Shown: positions 7,859 to 17,471, counted from the first letter of the stretch. The stretch: DNA of 45,794 bases from Constrictibacter sp. MBR-5 (GCF_040549485.1 NZ_JBEPTK010000025.1:1-45794); one strand, 5' to 3'. Notes: a model not told the origin generated them from the letters alone. Translations and numbers: made by a program.

Positions 7859-8197
7859 TCACTCCTCGCCGGTCTCCTTCAGCAGCTCGAGCGTCTTGAC
7901 CGAATGGGCGACGGCTGCGCCCGCCCGCATCTCGGCGGCGACCCAAATCGCCTCCATGATCTGCTCTCGCGTCGCGCCTGCCCGCCGCGCGGCCTTGACA
8001 TGGCCCTCGATGCACCAGGGGCATTGCGTGACGTGGGCGACGGCCACAGCGATGATCTGCTTGGTGCGCGCATCGAGCGCGCCCTCGGCGAACACCGCTT
8101 TCGAGAAGGCGCGAAAGGCGTCGTCGGCCGCTGGCGCAAGGGCATGCCGCCGCTCGGCATGGGCGCGGGTGGCCTGCGGAAAATGAAGGTCAGCCAT
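7859..8197 (-). CDS. Carboxymuconolactone decarboxylase / AhpD-like protein
   Basis: 112 aa. The CMD fold with the redox motif C59-P-W-C62-x3-H66, preceded by LDARTKQIIAVAVAHVTQC, marks the AhpD-like subgroup. Members are thiol-disulfide peroxidases or reductase partners. Its start overlaps the end of the RIC gene by 8 bases (ATGGCTGA), so the two are translationally coupled. A role in coping with peroxide or peroxynitrite made during NO stress is an inference from context. Confidence 0.9.
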   Translation of the reverse strand: MADLHFPQATRAHAERRHALAPAADDAFRAFSKAVFAEGALDARTKQIIAVAVAHVTQCPWCIEGHVKAARRAGATREQIMEAIWVAAEMRAGAAVAHSVKTLELLKETGEE

Positions 8198-8678
8198 GGG
8201 CCGCACTTCCAGGCTCGAACTGCGGGAACAGCACGTCGTTCTCCAGCCGCATGTGTTCCTCAAGATCGATGATGAATTCGTCCAGCCCAGCATAGAGCGC
8301 CGTCCAGGTGCCGCAGGCGCCTTCGGGCAATGTAAGATCGCCGGTCAGACGGCGGATTTCTGCGACCTCGATGGCATGATCGTCATGATCGGCGCGCATC
8401 ATGGCAATCGGGTTCTCAATGCCGGGGCCGCCACCCGTGCGGATAGTGGGAAAGAGGATCAGTTCCTCCTTCTTCATGTGTACCTCCATCTCGCCGATCA
8501 TGCGGCGCAGGATGTCCGAAAGCCCATCGGGCACATGTTCATTGCCGAAGTGCACGTCTTCGACCTTCGCGGCCATCGCGGCCAGCGGCGGCAGCTGCTG
8601 GCGGTGTCGCGCGTGATAACGCGTCTCGATGTAGCGGGTCAGTTCGGCCGCGTCGTGTATCGGGGCAGCATCGGACAT
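8190..8678 (-). CDS. ric: RIC-like hemerythrin (YtfE/DnrN type), lacking ScdA_N domain
   Basis: 162 aa. Matches the diiron hemerythrin-like domain of RIC proteins (repair of iron centres), which restore Fe-S clusters damaged by NO or peroxide: YIETRYHARHRQQLPPLAAM, VEDVHFGNEHVP, GEMEVHMKKEELILFPTI, MRADHDDH and LEEHMRLENDVLFPQF. These supply the His and Glu ligands. Typical YtfE/DnrN proteins are ~220 aa because they begin with a CCGG-containing ScdA_N domain; that part is absent here. An AAAGGA site precedes the ATG at 8678. It starts 19 bases after the truncated hemoglobin gene ends. Confidence 0.9.
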   Translation of the reverse strand: MSDAAPIHDAAELTRYIETRYHARHRQQLPPLAAMAAKVEDVHFGNEHVPDGLSDILRRMIGEMEVHMKKEELILFPTIRTGGGPGIENPIAMMRADHDDHAIEVAEIRRLTGDLTLPEGACGTWTALYAGLDEFIIDLEEHMRLENDVLFPQFEPGSAAHG

Positions 8679-8697
8679 TCGGGCATCCTTTCTTTCG

Positions 8698-9153
8698 TCA
8701 GCGAAGGGCAGGAATGGCGTCGGGGGCGGCCTGCGCCTCCTTGACCGCAATGTGGAGCGAACGGGCGATGCGTTCGGCTCGCTCAATGACATGCAAAGCA
8801 CCTGACGGTGTGCAGACCTCGTTGGCCGTTTCGCGGAATAGTTCCATCCAGCGCTGGAAATGCGCCCCATCGATCGGCAGCGGCGTATGCGCGGGCACCG
8901 GGCGGCCGTGGTAGCGGCCGGTCATCAGCGCGACCGAGGACCAGAACGCGACCATGCGCTCCAGGTGCGGCCCCCAGTCCGCGATCCGCGTCGCAAATAC
9001 CGGGCCGAGGACCGCATCGCGGCGGACCTTGTCGTAGAACAAATGGACGAGGTCGCGCAGGAACCCCTCGTCAAGGCCCGTTTCCGCCATGATGGCCGCC
9101 GTCATCTCCGGTCGGGCGGAGGCGATCTGTGCGGATGGGTCGGCGGCAGGCAT
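8698..9153 (-). CDS. Group III truncated hemoglobin
   Basis: 151 aa. The sequence fits the P-type (group III) 2/2 hemoglobins: FLRDLVHLFYDKVRRDAVLG, PVFATRIADWGPHLERMVAFW, YHGRPVPAHTPLPI and HFQRWMELFRETANE, with the conserved Tyr, Trp and His positions. These heme proteins bind O2/NO and often sit beside NO-stress genes. It is the first gene of the minus-strand operon, with a GAGGA site before the ATG at 9153. It diverges from the Rrf2 regulator across an 87-base gap that holds a strong palindrome. Confidence 0.92.
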   Translation of the reverse strand: MPAADPSAQIASARPEMTAAIMAETGLDEGFLRDLVHLFYDKVRRDAVLGPVFATRIADWGPHLERMVAFWSSVALMTGRYHGRPVPAHTPLPIDGAHFQRWMELFRETANEVCTPSGALHVIERAERIARSLHIAVKEAQAAPDAIPALR

Positions 9154-9197
9154 GACATCCTCGTGGTTCGGGTGTTGCAATCTAGGCTAGATCTGTT

Positions 9198-9220
9198 AAT
9201 TGGTATCGACAATACCAATT
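9198..9220. promoter_or_regulatory. Palindromic operator candidate for the Rrf2 regulator
   Basis: A perfect inverted repeat with 9-bp arms (AATTGGTAT and ATACCAATT) and a 5-base centre, 23 bp in all, in the divergent region between the truncated hemoglobin and Rrf2 genes. E. coli NsrR sites are also 23-bp dyads but have a different sequence. Position and symmetry suggest it is the operator for autoregulation and control of the NO operon. Confidence 0.65.
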
Positions 9221-9240
9221 CGTCTGGGACGATTGCGGCG

Positions 9241-9657
9241 ATGCGCCTCACCTCCTTCACCGACTACGGTCTGCGCATGCTGATGCGCATGGCGAGCGCG
9301 CCAGATCGCGCCTTCTCGACCGCAGATCTGGCCGACGAGTTTGGGCTGTCGCGCAACCACCTGGCCAAGATCATGCAGCGGCTCGCGCAGGCCGGGTTGA
9401 TCGAGACGCGTCGCGGCGGCGGCGGCGGCGCAGCGCTGGCCCGGCCGGCGTCGGAGATCCGGCTCGGCGCCGTTGTGCGCCTGCTCGAAGAGGGCCAGCC
9501 GCTGGTCGAGTGCCTGAGCGTCGACGGCGGCGCCTGCACGCTTGAGGGCCGCTGTCGGTTGAAGGCGCGCATGCGCTCGGCGGAGTCAGCCTTTCTCGCC
9601 GACCTCGATCGCGCGACGCTGGCCGATATCGCACTCGACCCGATACCGATGCGGTGA
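9241..9657 (+). CDS. nsrR: Rrf2-family [2Fe-2S]/[4Fe-4S] regulator, NsrR-like
   Basis: 138 aa. Winged-helix Rrf2 protein beginning MRLTSFTDYGLRMLMRMA, with a recognition helix GLSRNHLAKIMQRLAQAGL and three cluster-ligand cysteines C91-x7-C99-x5-C105. NsrR senses NO through its Fe-S cluster and represses NO-detoxification genes. Divergence from a hemoglobin/RIC/NnrS operon supports NsrR over the related IscR or RirA. E. coli NsrR has a slightly different spacing (C-x4-C-x5-C), so the assignment rests partly on context. Confidence 0.85.
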   Translation: MRLTSFTDYGLRMLMRMASAPDRAFSTADLADEFGLSRNHLAKIMQRLAQAGLIETRRGGGGGAALARPASEIRLGAVVRLLEEGQPLVECLSVDGGACTLEGRCRLKARMRSAESAFLADLDRATLADIALDPIPMR

Positions 9658-9726
9658 CAGACAAACAAACCGAAACTCGCCACCGGCGCGCTTCGGCCCG
9701 CAACCACAGAACGGAAGGAATGCCCG

Positions 9727-9960
9727 ATGACCCCCTGGCTCCCCACCCTGAAGACCGCAACACCGCAAGAGGGCTATGAGCTGGCCGTCAAGATGGCCCG
9801 CGTCGCGATCAAGATGACCCAACCGGACGCTGAAGTGCGCGACAAGCTGCGCCAAGTCTACGCCGATGATGCCGACGCGCTGATCGCCTCCAGCCAGGTG
9901 GTGGCGACGCATTTCGCGACGGTAGCTGCGGCAAATCATTATTGGAGGGAACCGTCATGA
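9727..9960 (+). CDS. Hexameric tyrosine-coordinated heme protein (HTHP)
   Basis: 77 aa. Matches the HTHP family described from a marine Roseobacter-group bacterium, a small hexamer binding heme through a tyrosine and showing peroxidase/catalase activity. Recognisable are WLPTLKTATPQEGYELAVK, IKMTQPDAEVRDKL and SSQVVATHFATVAAANHYWR. The likely ligand is Tyr45 (RQVYADDA), the same position I recall in the described protein. A GGAAGG site precedes the ATG. Its stop overlaps the next start by ATGA. It follows the NsrR-like gene by 69 bases on the same strand, linking it to NO or peroxide stress; its physiological role is not established. Confidence 0.85.
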   Translation: MTPWLPTLKTATPQEGYELAVKMARVAIKMTQPDAEVRDKLRQVYADDADALIASSQVVATHFATVAAANHYWREPS

Positions 9961-10280
9961 CGGCCGTAGACCGCCAGAACGGGGATTTTGTTATCGACGC
10001 GGCTCTGCTGGCGGATGCATTCGGTCTGTCGCAAGGGGAGATCAAGGTCCGGATGCGCGATGGCGCAATCACGTCCCGCTGCGAGACCGGCGTCGGAGAG
10101 GACGCAGGTTGTTGGCGACTGACCTTCCATTATGGTGATCGGGCGTGCCGTTTCATCATCGATGACGCGGGCAAAGTCCTCAAGAAGGTGGCCTTCCCTC
10201 TAAGGGCCAGGCCGCGGGTATCCGCTCCGCAAGACGAAGCCACAGGCAGGACGATCGCAGGCTGGGGGATCGGGTCGTGA
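9957..10280 (+). CDS. DUF6522-like small protein
   Basis: 107 aa. Reads DFVIDAALLADAFGLSQGEI, then VRMRDGAITSRCETGVGEDA, then WRLTFHYGDRACRFIIDDAG. I associate this pattern with the small family DUF6522, which has no known function. It is soluble, with no signal peptide. A GGAGGGA site lies within the end of the HTHP gene, and the ATG overlaps the HTHP stop (ATGA). Its own stop overlaps a GTG start for the following CBS gene (GTGA). The tight coupling suggests a functional unit with HTHP. Confidence 0.65.
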   Translation: MTAVDRQNGDFVIDAALLADAFGLSQGEIKVRMRDGAITSRCETGVGEDAGCWRLTFHYGDRACRFIIDDAGKVLKKVAFPLRARPRVSAPQDEATGRTIAGWGIGS

Positions 10281-10716
10281 TTCCCGCAAACCTTCTCGAC
10301 AAGGCCGCTCGCCGACTGCTTGTGATTGACCGATCCGCGCGGTTGATCGCCGCGGCGCAGGCGTTCGACCATCCGGAAACCCGGTTGATCATCGTCAACG
10401 ATCCGGAAGGGATCATGGTCGACGTGGTAAGCCGCACAGACATCGTCACATCAGCCACTGCACCGGGTGTTCATGCACCGAGGCCGTCGAGGCGGCGATG
10501 ACGGCCGACGTAAAGACTTGCGCTCCCTTCGATGCGGTCGAAGACATCTGGACACAAATGAAGCAGACCGGCTTCATGCATTTGCCAGTGATCGATACAA
10601 CAAGGCGGCCTTTGGGCGTTCTTGCCACACGCGGCGTTCTGGAGCCCCTTCTTGATGAGCGGGAACACGAGGAGACCCCGTTGATCAACTATGTGAAGGG
10701 CATTGGTTACCGATGA
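10277..10716 (+). pseudogene. CBS-pair protein, single frameshift
   Basis: Two CBS domains that would bind adenine nucleotides. Frame one (GTG at 10277) covers domain 1 and ends in an unrelated tail; frame two resumes with HCTGCSCTEAVEAAMTAD and runs through domain 2 to YVKGIGYR at 10716. A one-base deletion near 10448 separates the halves. The intact paralogue at 29088-29531 shows the same architecture and the same C-terminal IGYR, so the reconstruction is sound. A cysteine cluster C-x2-C-x-C sits between the two domains; the paralogue has C-x4-C there. The gene is translationally linked to the DUF6522-like gene. Confidence 0.75.
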
Positions 10717-10751
10717 CCGTGCGGATCATGGCCTCCACGGGTCATCAGCGG

Positions 10752-11218
10752 TCAGACGGGCTGTTCTCGTCCTGCAGCGCGCCCGGCCTGCACGATGCGC
10801 CGCAGTAGCCCCGCCATCGCCAGCACCCACGCGGCAAGCGCCACATAAACCAGCACCTCGGGGATCGGATCGAAGAAGCCGTAGCCCATCGCGCGGTCGA
10901 ACTGGTAGGTGCTGTACACATCCCCAGCGGGAAGACGATGTCCCAGATTGCCGGTTCATAGGTGAAACGGTCGCGCATCCAGACGTAGCGCCAGGTCATC
11001 AGTGCGAACAGGAACGGGATCCGCCAGCTCGCCACCGCCCAGAACAAGAAGGTAAAGCCGCGCAGGAACGGCAGCAGCGGACCGAGCAACGGCCATGTCT
11101 TGCGGCGAAGGATCAGGATCGAGCCCGCCAGAGCGGTGATCGCCACCGCTCCCATGTTGATCCAGTAGGGCGGGTAGCGTGTGCCCAAGTTCGTCGACCC
11201 AGGCGAGATTGCGCCCAC
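10752..11218 (-). pseudogene. SLAC1/TehA-type transporter C-terminal remnant
   Basis: Reads NLGTRYPPYWINMGAVAI, LLPFLRGFTFLFWAVASWRI, WRYVWMRDRFTYEPAIW and DIVFPLGM, then after a frameshift near 10920 continues YSTYQFDRAMGYGFFDPIPE to a stop at 10752. This matches the C-terminal half of SLAC1/TehA (tellurite-resistance/dicarboxylate) membrane channels, which are ~320 aa with ten helices. The N-terminal half is missing, and only about 155 codons remain, so the gene is dead. Confidence 0.75.
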
Positions 11219-11332
11219 ACCGCGATGTGCGTGGCGAGGCTGCGGGGGGGAAGGGGGCTGTCAAAGAGGCGGAGGACAGATTAATAAGTATCTTGTTCGC
11301 CGCCTGTGGTTGGAACCTTTAATCTGCACTTC

Positions 11333-12736
<1,404 letters not shown>

Positions 12737-12837
12737 CTATCGGTCGAAATTCCGTCGAGTCAGTCTGCACAAAGAGGGGACCCCAGAGCGACACCGGGAT
12801 TCCCCAATCCTTAATCAGCAGACGGCTCGTGCAGGCG

Positions 12838-13296
12838 CTACTTTGCTGCGGCTACGGTCGCCCCGGTCTTGCTGATCAACTCGGCCATGACCTTCTTCGC
12901 CTTGCCGGGATGGTTGACCGCCTTGGCGGCGTCGACGTTGCCGGTGTCGTCTCCGACCTGGACGAGACCGACCATGCCCATGCCGTAGTGCGGCATGCAC
13001 TTGTAGCCGTAGATCCCCTCTTTCTCGAATGTGACGGTCACGTCCTTGCTCAGGGCGCCCTTGAAGGGCTGAGCGCCCTCAGGCAGCATGCCGGGAATGG
13101 TTTCGGCATTGTGGCTGGGGTTGACGGACTTGAACGTCACCGTGTCGCCAGGCGCCACCTTCAGGTACGCCGGCTCGAACACCATCATGCCGGCGGCGCC
13201 GCGGTTCAGCATCTTCACTTCGTGGTTCGCGGCGGCGGCGGTACCGGCGGCGAGAAGGGCGGCCGCGCTGGCGGCCATCAGCAGGGTCTTGAACAT
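12838..13296 (-). CDS. paz: Pseudoazurin (blue copper protein)
   Basis: 152 aa. A Sec signal peptide (MFKTLLMAASAAALLAAG... AAA) leads to a ~130-aa cupredoxin. Copper ligands are H62 (PSHNAE), C100, H103 and M108 in GYKCMPHYGMGM, the pseudoazurin spacing. Periplasmic pseudoazurin carries electrons from the cytochrome bc1 complex to copper nitrite reductase and nitrous oxide reductase. Since no nitrite reductase is present in this window, NosZ at 22173 is the obvious local partner. Confidence 0.95.
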   Translation of the reverse strand: MFKTLLMAASAAALLAAGTAAAANHEVKMLNRGAAGMMVFEPAYLKVAPGDTVTFKSVNPSHNAETIPGMLPEGAQPFKGALSKDVTVTFEKEGIYGYKCMPHYGMGMVGLVQVGDDTGNVDAAKAVNHPGKAKKVMAELISKTGATVAAAK

Positions 13297-13839
13297 CTTT
13301 CTACTCCGGGATCATCGTGATCCGTCTGTGTGCGTTGTCGTGTCGGACGGAGGCTGAGTTTCCCGTTATGGTGAACATGGAGGTGCCCGTCCTGGTGCGG
13401 CAAGTTCCAAGTGTCTGGGGCCTGCTCCGTTAATACCTGGTTGCATGACGCGGAATTCGCGAGGCATGTTGGGCAACACCTGCTCGGGATCGACCGGCAG
13501 CGGCCATACATCGCAGTTCGATACAATCGGCGACCACCGGCATACAGCGCCTCAATCTGAACGACGCCGTGTCCCGAGTCGGTCCCCGTCACGCCGCCGG
13601 GACCGGTAGCAGCCTAGAAGTCGACCGAGTGAGCGGTCTGGCTGTCAGCGTTCTTCAGAGCGACGTTGCTCGGGGATTCCATCGATCTCACTCCATCCAC
13701 CGGGGGCTCGGTCGCCCCGATGACTGCAAGATAGCGACTGACTGCAGAATGGATTTGCGCTAGCGCAAGTGCGGCGCACATTCCCAACCGGGAGCTGGTT
13801 TGTCCAGTTGAGGCACATGAAGCTGAGGGGAGAATAGCT
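13297..13839. other. Intergenic region between paz and nnrR
   Basis: No protein was recognised in any frame. The only clear element is an NnrR-type box at 13755-13768. The region must hold the promoters of both divergent genes, but I see no convincing -35/-10 pair for paz. Confidence 0.5.
13755..13768. promoter_or_regulatory. NnrR-type box upstream of nnrR
   Basis: TTGCGCTAGCGCAA, a perfect 14-bp dyad of the form TTGCG-N4-CGCAA. This is the pattern reported for NnrR, the NO-responsive Crp/Fnr regulator of alphaproteobacteria. It sits 71 bases before the nnrR start and would allow autoregulation. Confidence 0.8.
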
Positions 13840-14537
13840 ATGGACATTCCCGCACGTGTCGGCCTCATCGAGCGGGTGCCACTCTTTCACGGGTTAGGAG
13901 CGCCAGATCTCAACGTCGTCGCCCGGGTGGCGCGCGAGCGTCCAGTCCGCAAAGACGATCAGCTCTTCCGCCAGGGGGAGGAGGCCACCGACCATTATGT
14001 CGTAGCCTGGGGTCGGATCCGTCTGATCAGACCACCCCGGGCGGGCAGAACGTACTGCTGCGCTTCATGGGCGCGGGCGATCTACTGGGATCGGTGGCTG
14101 TCTTCCGCGGTGCGCCGTTCCCGGCGACGCCCACTGCGATAGAGGACTGCATGCTGCTGGCCTGGAGCGCCGGCGGCTTTGCCGAACTGATGCAGCGGTT
14201 CCCGGCGATCGCGACGAACGCCATCCAGATCGTCGGCGGCCGGGTCGAGGATCTGCAGGCGCGTCTTCAGGAAGCGGCGACGCAGCGCGTCGAACGTCGG
14301 CTCGCCGCGACCCTGCTGCGCATGGTGAAGCAGGCGGGGCGGCGGGTGGAAGGCGGGGTCGAGATCCCCTTCGCCGTCTCCCGCCAGGAACTGGCAGAGA
14401 TGACCGCCACGACGCTCTTCACGGTCAGTCGCACCCTCGCCGCGTGGGAACAGGAAGGCATCGTCAGCGGCAAGCGGTCGAGCCACTTGGTGATCGCCAA
14501 GCCGCACCGGCCGGTGCAGATCGCAGAACAGGCCTGA
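13840..14537 (+). pseudogene. nnrR: Crp/Fnr regulator, NnrR/Dnr type, single frameshift
   Basis: Frame one (ATG 13840) covers the start of the cyclic-nucleotide-binding-like sensor domain (RVPLFHGLGAPDLNVVARVA). Frame two continues with PGGQNVLLRFMGAGDLLGSV, the long dimer helix and a helix-turn-helix RQELAEMTATTLFTVSRTLA. The halves are out of frame because one base appears missing near 14028; restored length is ~232 aa, normal for the family. No N-terminal Fe-S cysteines are present, so it is not an Fnr; heme-based NO sensing, as in NnrR/Dnr, is expected. Intact NnrR boxes nearby make a sequencing error, or loss of a recently working regulator, the main alternatives. Confidence 0.8.
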
Positions 14538-14552
14538 TCGCGCGTCGCGAGT

Positions 14553-14566
14553 TTGCGCCGGCGCAA
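14553..14566. promoter_or_regulatory. NnrR-type box upstream of the DUF1858 gene
   Basis: TTGCGCCGGCGCAA, a perfect TTGCG-N4-CGCAA dyad, 58 bases before the ATG at 14625. It indicates that the small DUF1858 protein belongs to the same NO-responsive regulon. Confidence 0.8.
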
Positions 14567-14624
14567 CTTCGTTACCCCGACCACCGCCTAGCATGTGCCG
14601 TCAAAGCGTGATGGAGGTAGAGAT

Positions 14625-14876
14625 ATGTCTTCCACTCAGTTGGACGAGATCATGGTGGCGGAGGTGATGGAGCGGTGGCCTTACACCGTCCGCGTGTTCA
14701 ACCGACGTCGCATGGCCTGCCCGGGCTGCGTCATGGCGCCGTTCATGACGGTGGCCGAGGCGGCGACATCCTATAGTCTGTCGCCTGCGGAACTGGTGGC
14801 CGATCTGGTCGAGGCGATGGACGCTGTGGCGACAGACGCATCGGCGGGTGCAACGAGCGAGTGGCCGGCTCGATGA
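14625..14876 (+). CDS. DUF1858-domain small protein
   Basis: 83 aa. Contains the compact helical domain seen in DUF1858/ScdA_N-type proteins: VAEVMERWPYTVRVFNRRRM, then the C32-P-G-C35 motif, then APFMTVAEAATSYSLSPAEL. The domain is also found fused to the front of RIC/ScdA iron-centre repair proteins and in hybrid-cluster partners. GGAGGT precedes the ATG at 14625 by 6 bases, favouring it over an in-frame ATG 30 bases upstream. With its NnrR box it is probably induced by NO. It may stand in for the N-terminal domain missing from the local RIC protein. Confidence 0.8.
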   Translation: MSSTQLDEIMVAEVMERWPYTVRVFNRRRMACPGCVMAPFMTVAEAATSYSLSPAELVADLVEAMDAVATDASAGATSEWPAR

Positions 14877-15110
14877 CCAACGCCGCCCAGACAACTGCGG
14901 CATCGCCGGACGGTGGATTCGGGAAGAACAGGAAGAGGCCGGCGCGGACGCTGCAAACGATGTTGCCCTTGTGGGACCAAGGGTCACAGCACGATGAAAA
15001 GCCTCCGGTCTCGACGTGGAGACCGTGAAGCGGCAGACCCAGCCTCGATATGCGGGTCCCCCAAACCGGTAGCCGCACCAGTCGGTGGCCACCGATTCTT
15101 TTACCGCCGG

Positions 15111-15646
15111 TCAATATTGTGGCGGCTGCTTAACCCTGTCGATGGTCAGTCCGCGCTCGGCACCCAGTGCCTGAACGTGATCGAAGTGTTTCTGTATCGG
15201 GACGAGCGACGTTATGGCAAAACTTGCAAGGCCGGTATCCGTGCTGTTGGATGCCTGCGTCTGATAAAGTTCGACGATCCGCCTGTGCAAATCCAGCTCA
15301 ACCGCGATATAGTCACGGTCAAAATCCCCGCCCCCCACGCCCTTCAGGTCCTCGACCGACTGGCGCTGCAGCGGGTCAGCTTCATCGTTATCTAAAATGA
15401 CGCTGCGGCTCTCGGCCAGTTCGCGAATGCGCTTCAGTTCGCTGCGATGATCATTCACAAGCGTAGCGGCGAGTTGCTTAACCTGCTCGCTCTGCGCCTT
15501 CTCGGCCGCGATCGTCGCCGCTTCCAACTGGAGCGCGTTGAATCTCACCGCCTTTTTCAGGAATTCTTGGTCGGCCTGCGGTAGGCCCTGGCCGGCCTGC
15601 GGAGGCAGACGTGGGTTGGACTTCGGGATCAGGCCGGTCTGCGCCC
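15111..15646 (-). pseudogene. DUF4142 protein, 5' end removed by IS
   Basis: Reads QADQEFLKKAVRFNALQLEA, AEKAQSEQVKQLAATLVNDH then GGGDFDRDYIAVELDLHRRI, the ferritin-like helical DUF4142 domain usually found in exported proteins. The expected signal peptide is missing: the frame runs straight into the left end of the IS3-family element at 15647. The other side of the IS carries unrelated coding sequence, so the lost part is not recoverable in the window. Confidence 0.8.
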
Positions 15647-15685
15647 TGAACCGCCCCGGGTTTGCCGGAGGCCGTTTTGTTTGAG

Positions 15686-16591
15686 TCACGCTGCCATGGC
15701 AGGTTCTTCCAGCATGGCGTAGTAGCGTTCCTCGGCTTCGGCCGGCGGGATGTTGCCGATGGGCTCCAGCAGCCGGCGATTGTTGAACCAGTCGACCCAG
15801 GTCAGCGTGGCGAACTCGACGGCCTCGAAGGAGCGCCAGGGTCCGCGCCGATGGATCACCTCGGCTTTGTAGAGGCCGTTGATCGTCTCGGCGAGGGCGT
15901 TGTCGTAGGAATCTCCAACGCTGCCGACGGAGGGCTCGATGCCGGCTTCGGCCAGGCGCTCGGTGTAGCGGATGCTGACATATTGCGAGCCCCTGTCGGA
16001 ATGATGCACCAGGCCGCCGCGATGGATAGGCCGCCGTTCGTGCAGGGCCTGTTCGAGAGCATCGAGGACGAAGCTCGCATGCGCCGTTCTGCTCACTCGC
16101 CAGCCGACGATGCGGCGGGCATAGGCGTCGATGACGAAGGCCACGTAAACGAAGCCCGACCAGGTGCTGACGTAGGTGAAATCCGAGAGCCAGAGCCTGT
16201 TCGGTGCCGAGGCATGGAAGACCCGGTTCACATGGTCGAGTGGGCATGGGGCGGCCTTGTCCTGCACCGTGGTGCGGCCCGGCTTTCCACGGATGACGCC
16301 ATGAAGGCCGAGATCGGCCATCAGCCGCTCGACGGTGCAGCGGGCGACGGCAAAGCCTTCGCGCAGCATCTGCCTCCAGATCTTGCGCGCACCATACACC
16401 TCGAAGTTCTCGGCGAAGACGCGCTCGACCACGGGCTTCAGCGCCAAGTCCCGTTTCGCTCGTGACGACAGATTCTCGGGATCGGCGCGCCTGGCGAGAT
16501 GGTCGTGGTAGGTCGACGGGGCGATCGGCAGCACCTTGCAGATCGGCTCGACCCCATGCGCCTCGCGGTGATCGTCGATGAACGCGATCAT
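15686..16591 (-). CDS. IS3-family transposase OrfB (integrase core)
   Basis: 301 aa. Begins [20 protein letters not shown], has an HTH_21-like segment ([17 protein letters not shown]) and a DDE integrase core with [19 protein letters not shown] and [12 protein letters not shown] supplying the acidic residues. Its ATG overlaps the stop of orfA, consistent with coupling or frameshifting to make the OrfAB transposase. Full-length and apparently intact. Confidence 0.93.
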   Translation of the reverse strand: MIAFIDDHREAHGVEPICKVLPIAPSTYHDHLARRADPENLSSRAKRDLALKPVVERVFAENFEVYGARKIWRQMLREGFAVARCTVERLMADLGLHGVIRGKPGRTTVQDKAAPCPLDHVNRVFHASAPNRLWLSDFTYVSTWSGFVYVAFVIDAYARRIVGWRVSRTAHASFVLDALEQALHERRPIHRGGLVHHSDRGSQYVSIRYTERLAEAGIEPSVGSVGDSYDNALAETINGLYKAEVIHRRGPWRSFEAVEFATLTWVDWFNNRRLLEPIGNIPPAEAEERYYAMLEEPAMAA

Positions 16592-16914
16592 CGTTTGAAT
16601 GGGCGGTCGAGCTCCGCCTGGGCAAAATAAGCGCTCGCCTTGCGCAGGATCTCATTGGCCTGCCGAAGCTCCCGGTTCTCCCGCTCCAGAACCTTCGGCT
16701 TGGCTGCCATGTCCGTCGGCACGCCGGCCCGATTGCCGGCATCAACCTCGGCCTTCTTCACCCACTCGTTCAGCGTCTGGCCCGTGCAGCCGATCTTGGC
16801 CGAGATCGACATGATCGCCGCCCAGCGGGAGGGATGTTCATGCTCGTGATCCAGCACCAGCCGGATCGCCCGCTCGCGGACCTCCGGCGAAAACCTGTTC
16901 GTCGTCTTGCTCAT
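16588..16914 (-). CDS. IS3-family transposase OrfA
   Basis: 108 aa. Helix-turn-helix DNA-binding protein: [36 protein letters not shown], then a leucine-zipper-like [20 protein letters not shown] and the typical tail [11 protein letters not shown]. It recognises the element ends together with OrfB. Confidence 0.92.
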   Translation of the reverse strand: MSKTTNRFSPEVRERAIRLVLDHEHEHPSRWAAIMSISAKIGCTGQTLNEWVKKAEVDAGNRAGVPTDMAAKPKVLERENRELRQANEILRKASAYFAQAELDRPFKR

Positions 16915-16967
16915 GATGGCTCCACCTTCTCAGGAGTTGGAGCCTCCGGCAAACCCGGGGCGGTTCA

Positions 16968-17253
16968 AACCGCAGCCTTGAGAATCCTTCTCAAACACGC
17001 TCTCAGGAACCTCGGCGAAACCCCGCTTGCCTTCCTCGCCCACCAGTTGCGCCAAGACCTCCTGCAGGTTCGCTACTCTCTGCGCTGGGGAAACAGATCG
17101 AGCGCGATAGGATGGGTCGATCTCCGCAAGAAGTGCGTCTTCACGCTCGGCGTGGGCGACCGCCGCGAGAATCAGAGCTCGCAGTAGTCTCGTCGCCGCA
17201 TCGAGGTCGTGTACCATAGCCGCGCCGGAGATCGAGTTAACCTGAGCATGCAT
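16968..17253 (-). pseudogene. Hypothetical gene, 3' end removed by IS
   Basis: A minus-strand frame with an N-terminus MVHDLDAATRLLRALILAAV (start at 17217, or MHAQVNS at 17253) and helical, charged sequence up to [11 protein letters not shown], after which it enters the IS inverted repeat. I do not recognise the family. It is the upstream neighbour of the IS3 element and does not continue into the DUF4142 remnant on the far side. Confidence 0.45.
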
Positions 17254-17471
17254 CTCTCAATGGTCATGATCGAGGTCAGGCACCCCCACTTCGAAGTGCG
17301 ACATCCATCGCCAATACCCCGTGCACATGGTCTTTCTCCCTGTTGATGGCGCCAATAAGCGCACGATCGGGGGACCTGTCTTTGCGCGGGATCAATCATC
17401 AGCGATCGGATTGGACGGGCATGCTCTTGTGTCGCACAGCCCGACAATCAAATCTCCGGGTTCACGACCTC

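Larger units (their letters stand above)
15647..16967 (-). mobile_element. IS3-family insertion sequence (1321 bp)
   Basis: A complete element bounded by perfect ~26-bp terminal inverted repeats starting TGAACCGCCCCGGGTTTGCC. It carries orfA and orfB in the usual overlapping arrangement on the minus strand. The proteins resemble the IS51-like branch of IS3. The flanking trinucleotides differ (ccc and aac), so no target duplication is visible. Interrupted genes on the two sides do not match each other, suggesting a deletion or recombination at the element. Confidence 0.9.

Noticed and set aside
10384-10397. TTGATCATCGTCAA, near-match to an FNR box
   Set aside because: It lies inside the coding sequence of the CBS gene and has a mismatch in the right half-site.
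15111-16745. 544-codon minus-strand frame spanning DUF4142 and the IS
   Set aside because: Only its last ~178 codons are real (DUF4142 remnant); the rest is an out-of-frame reading of the IS transposase.
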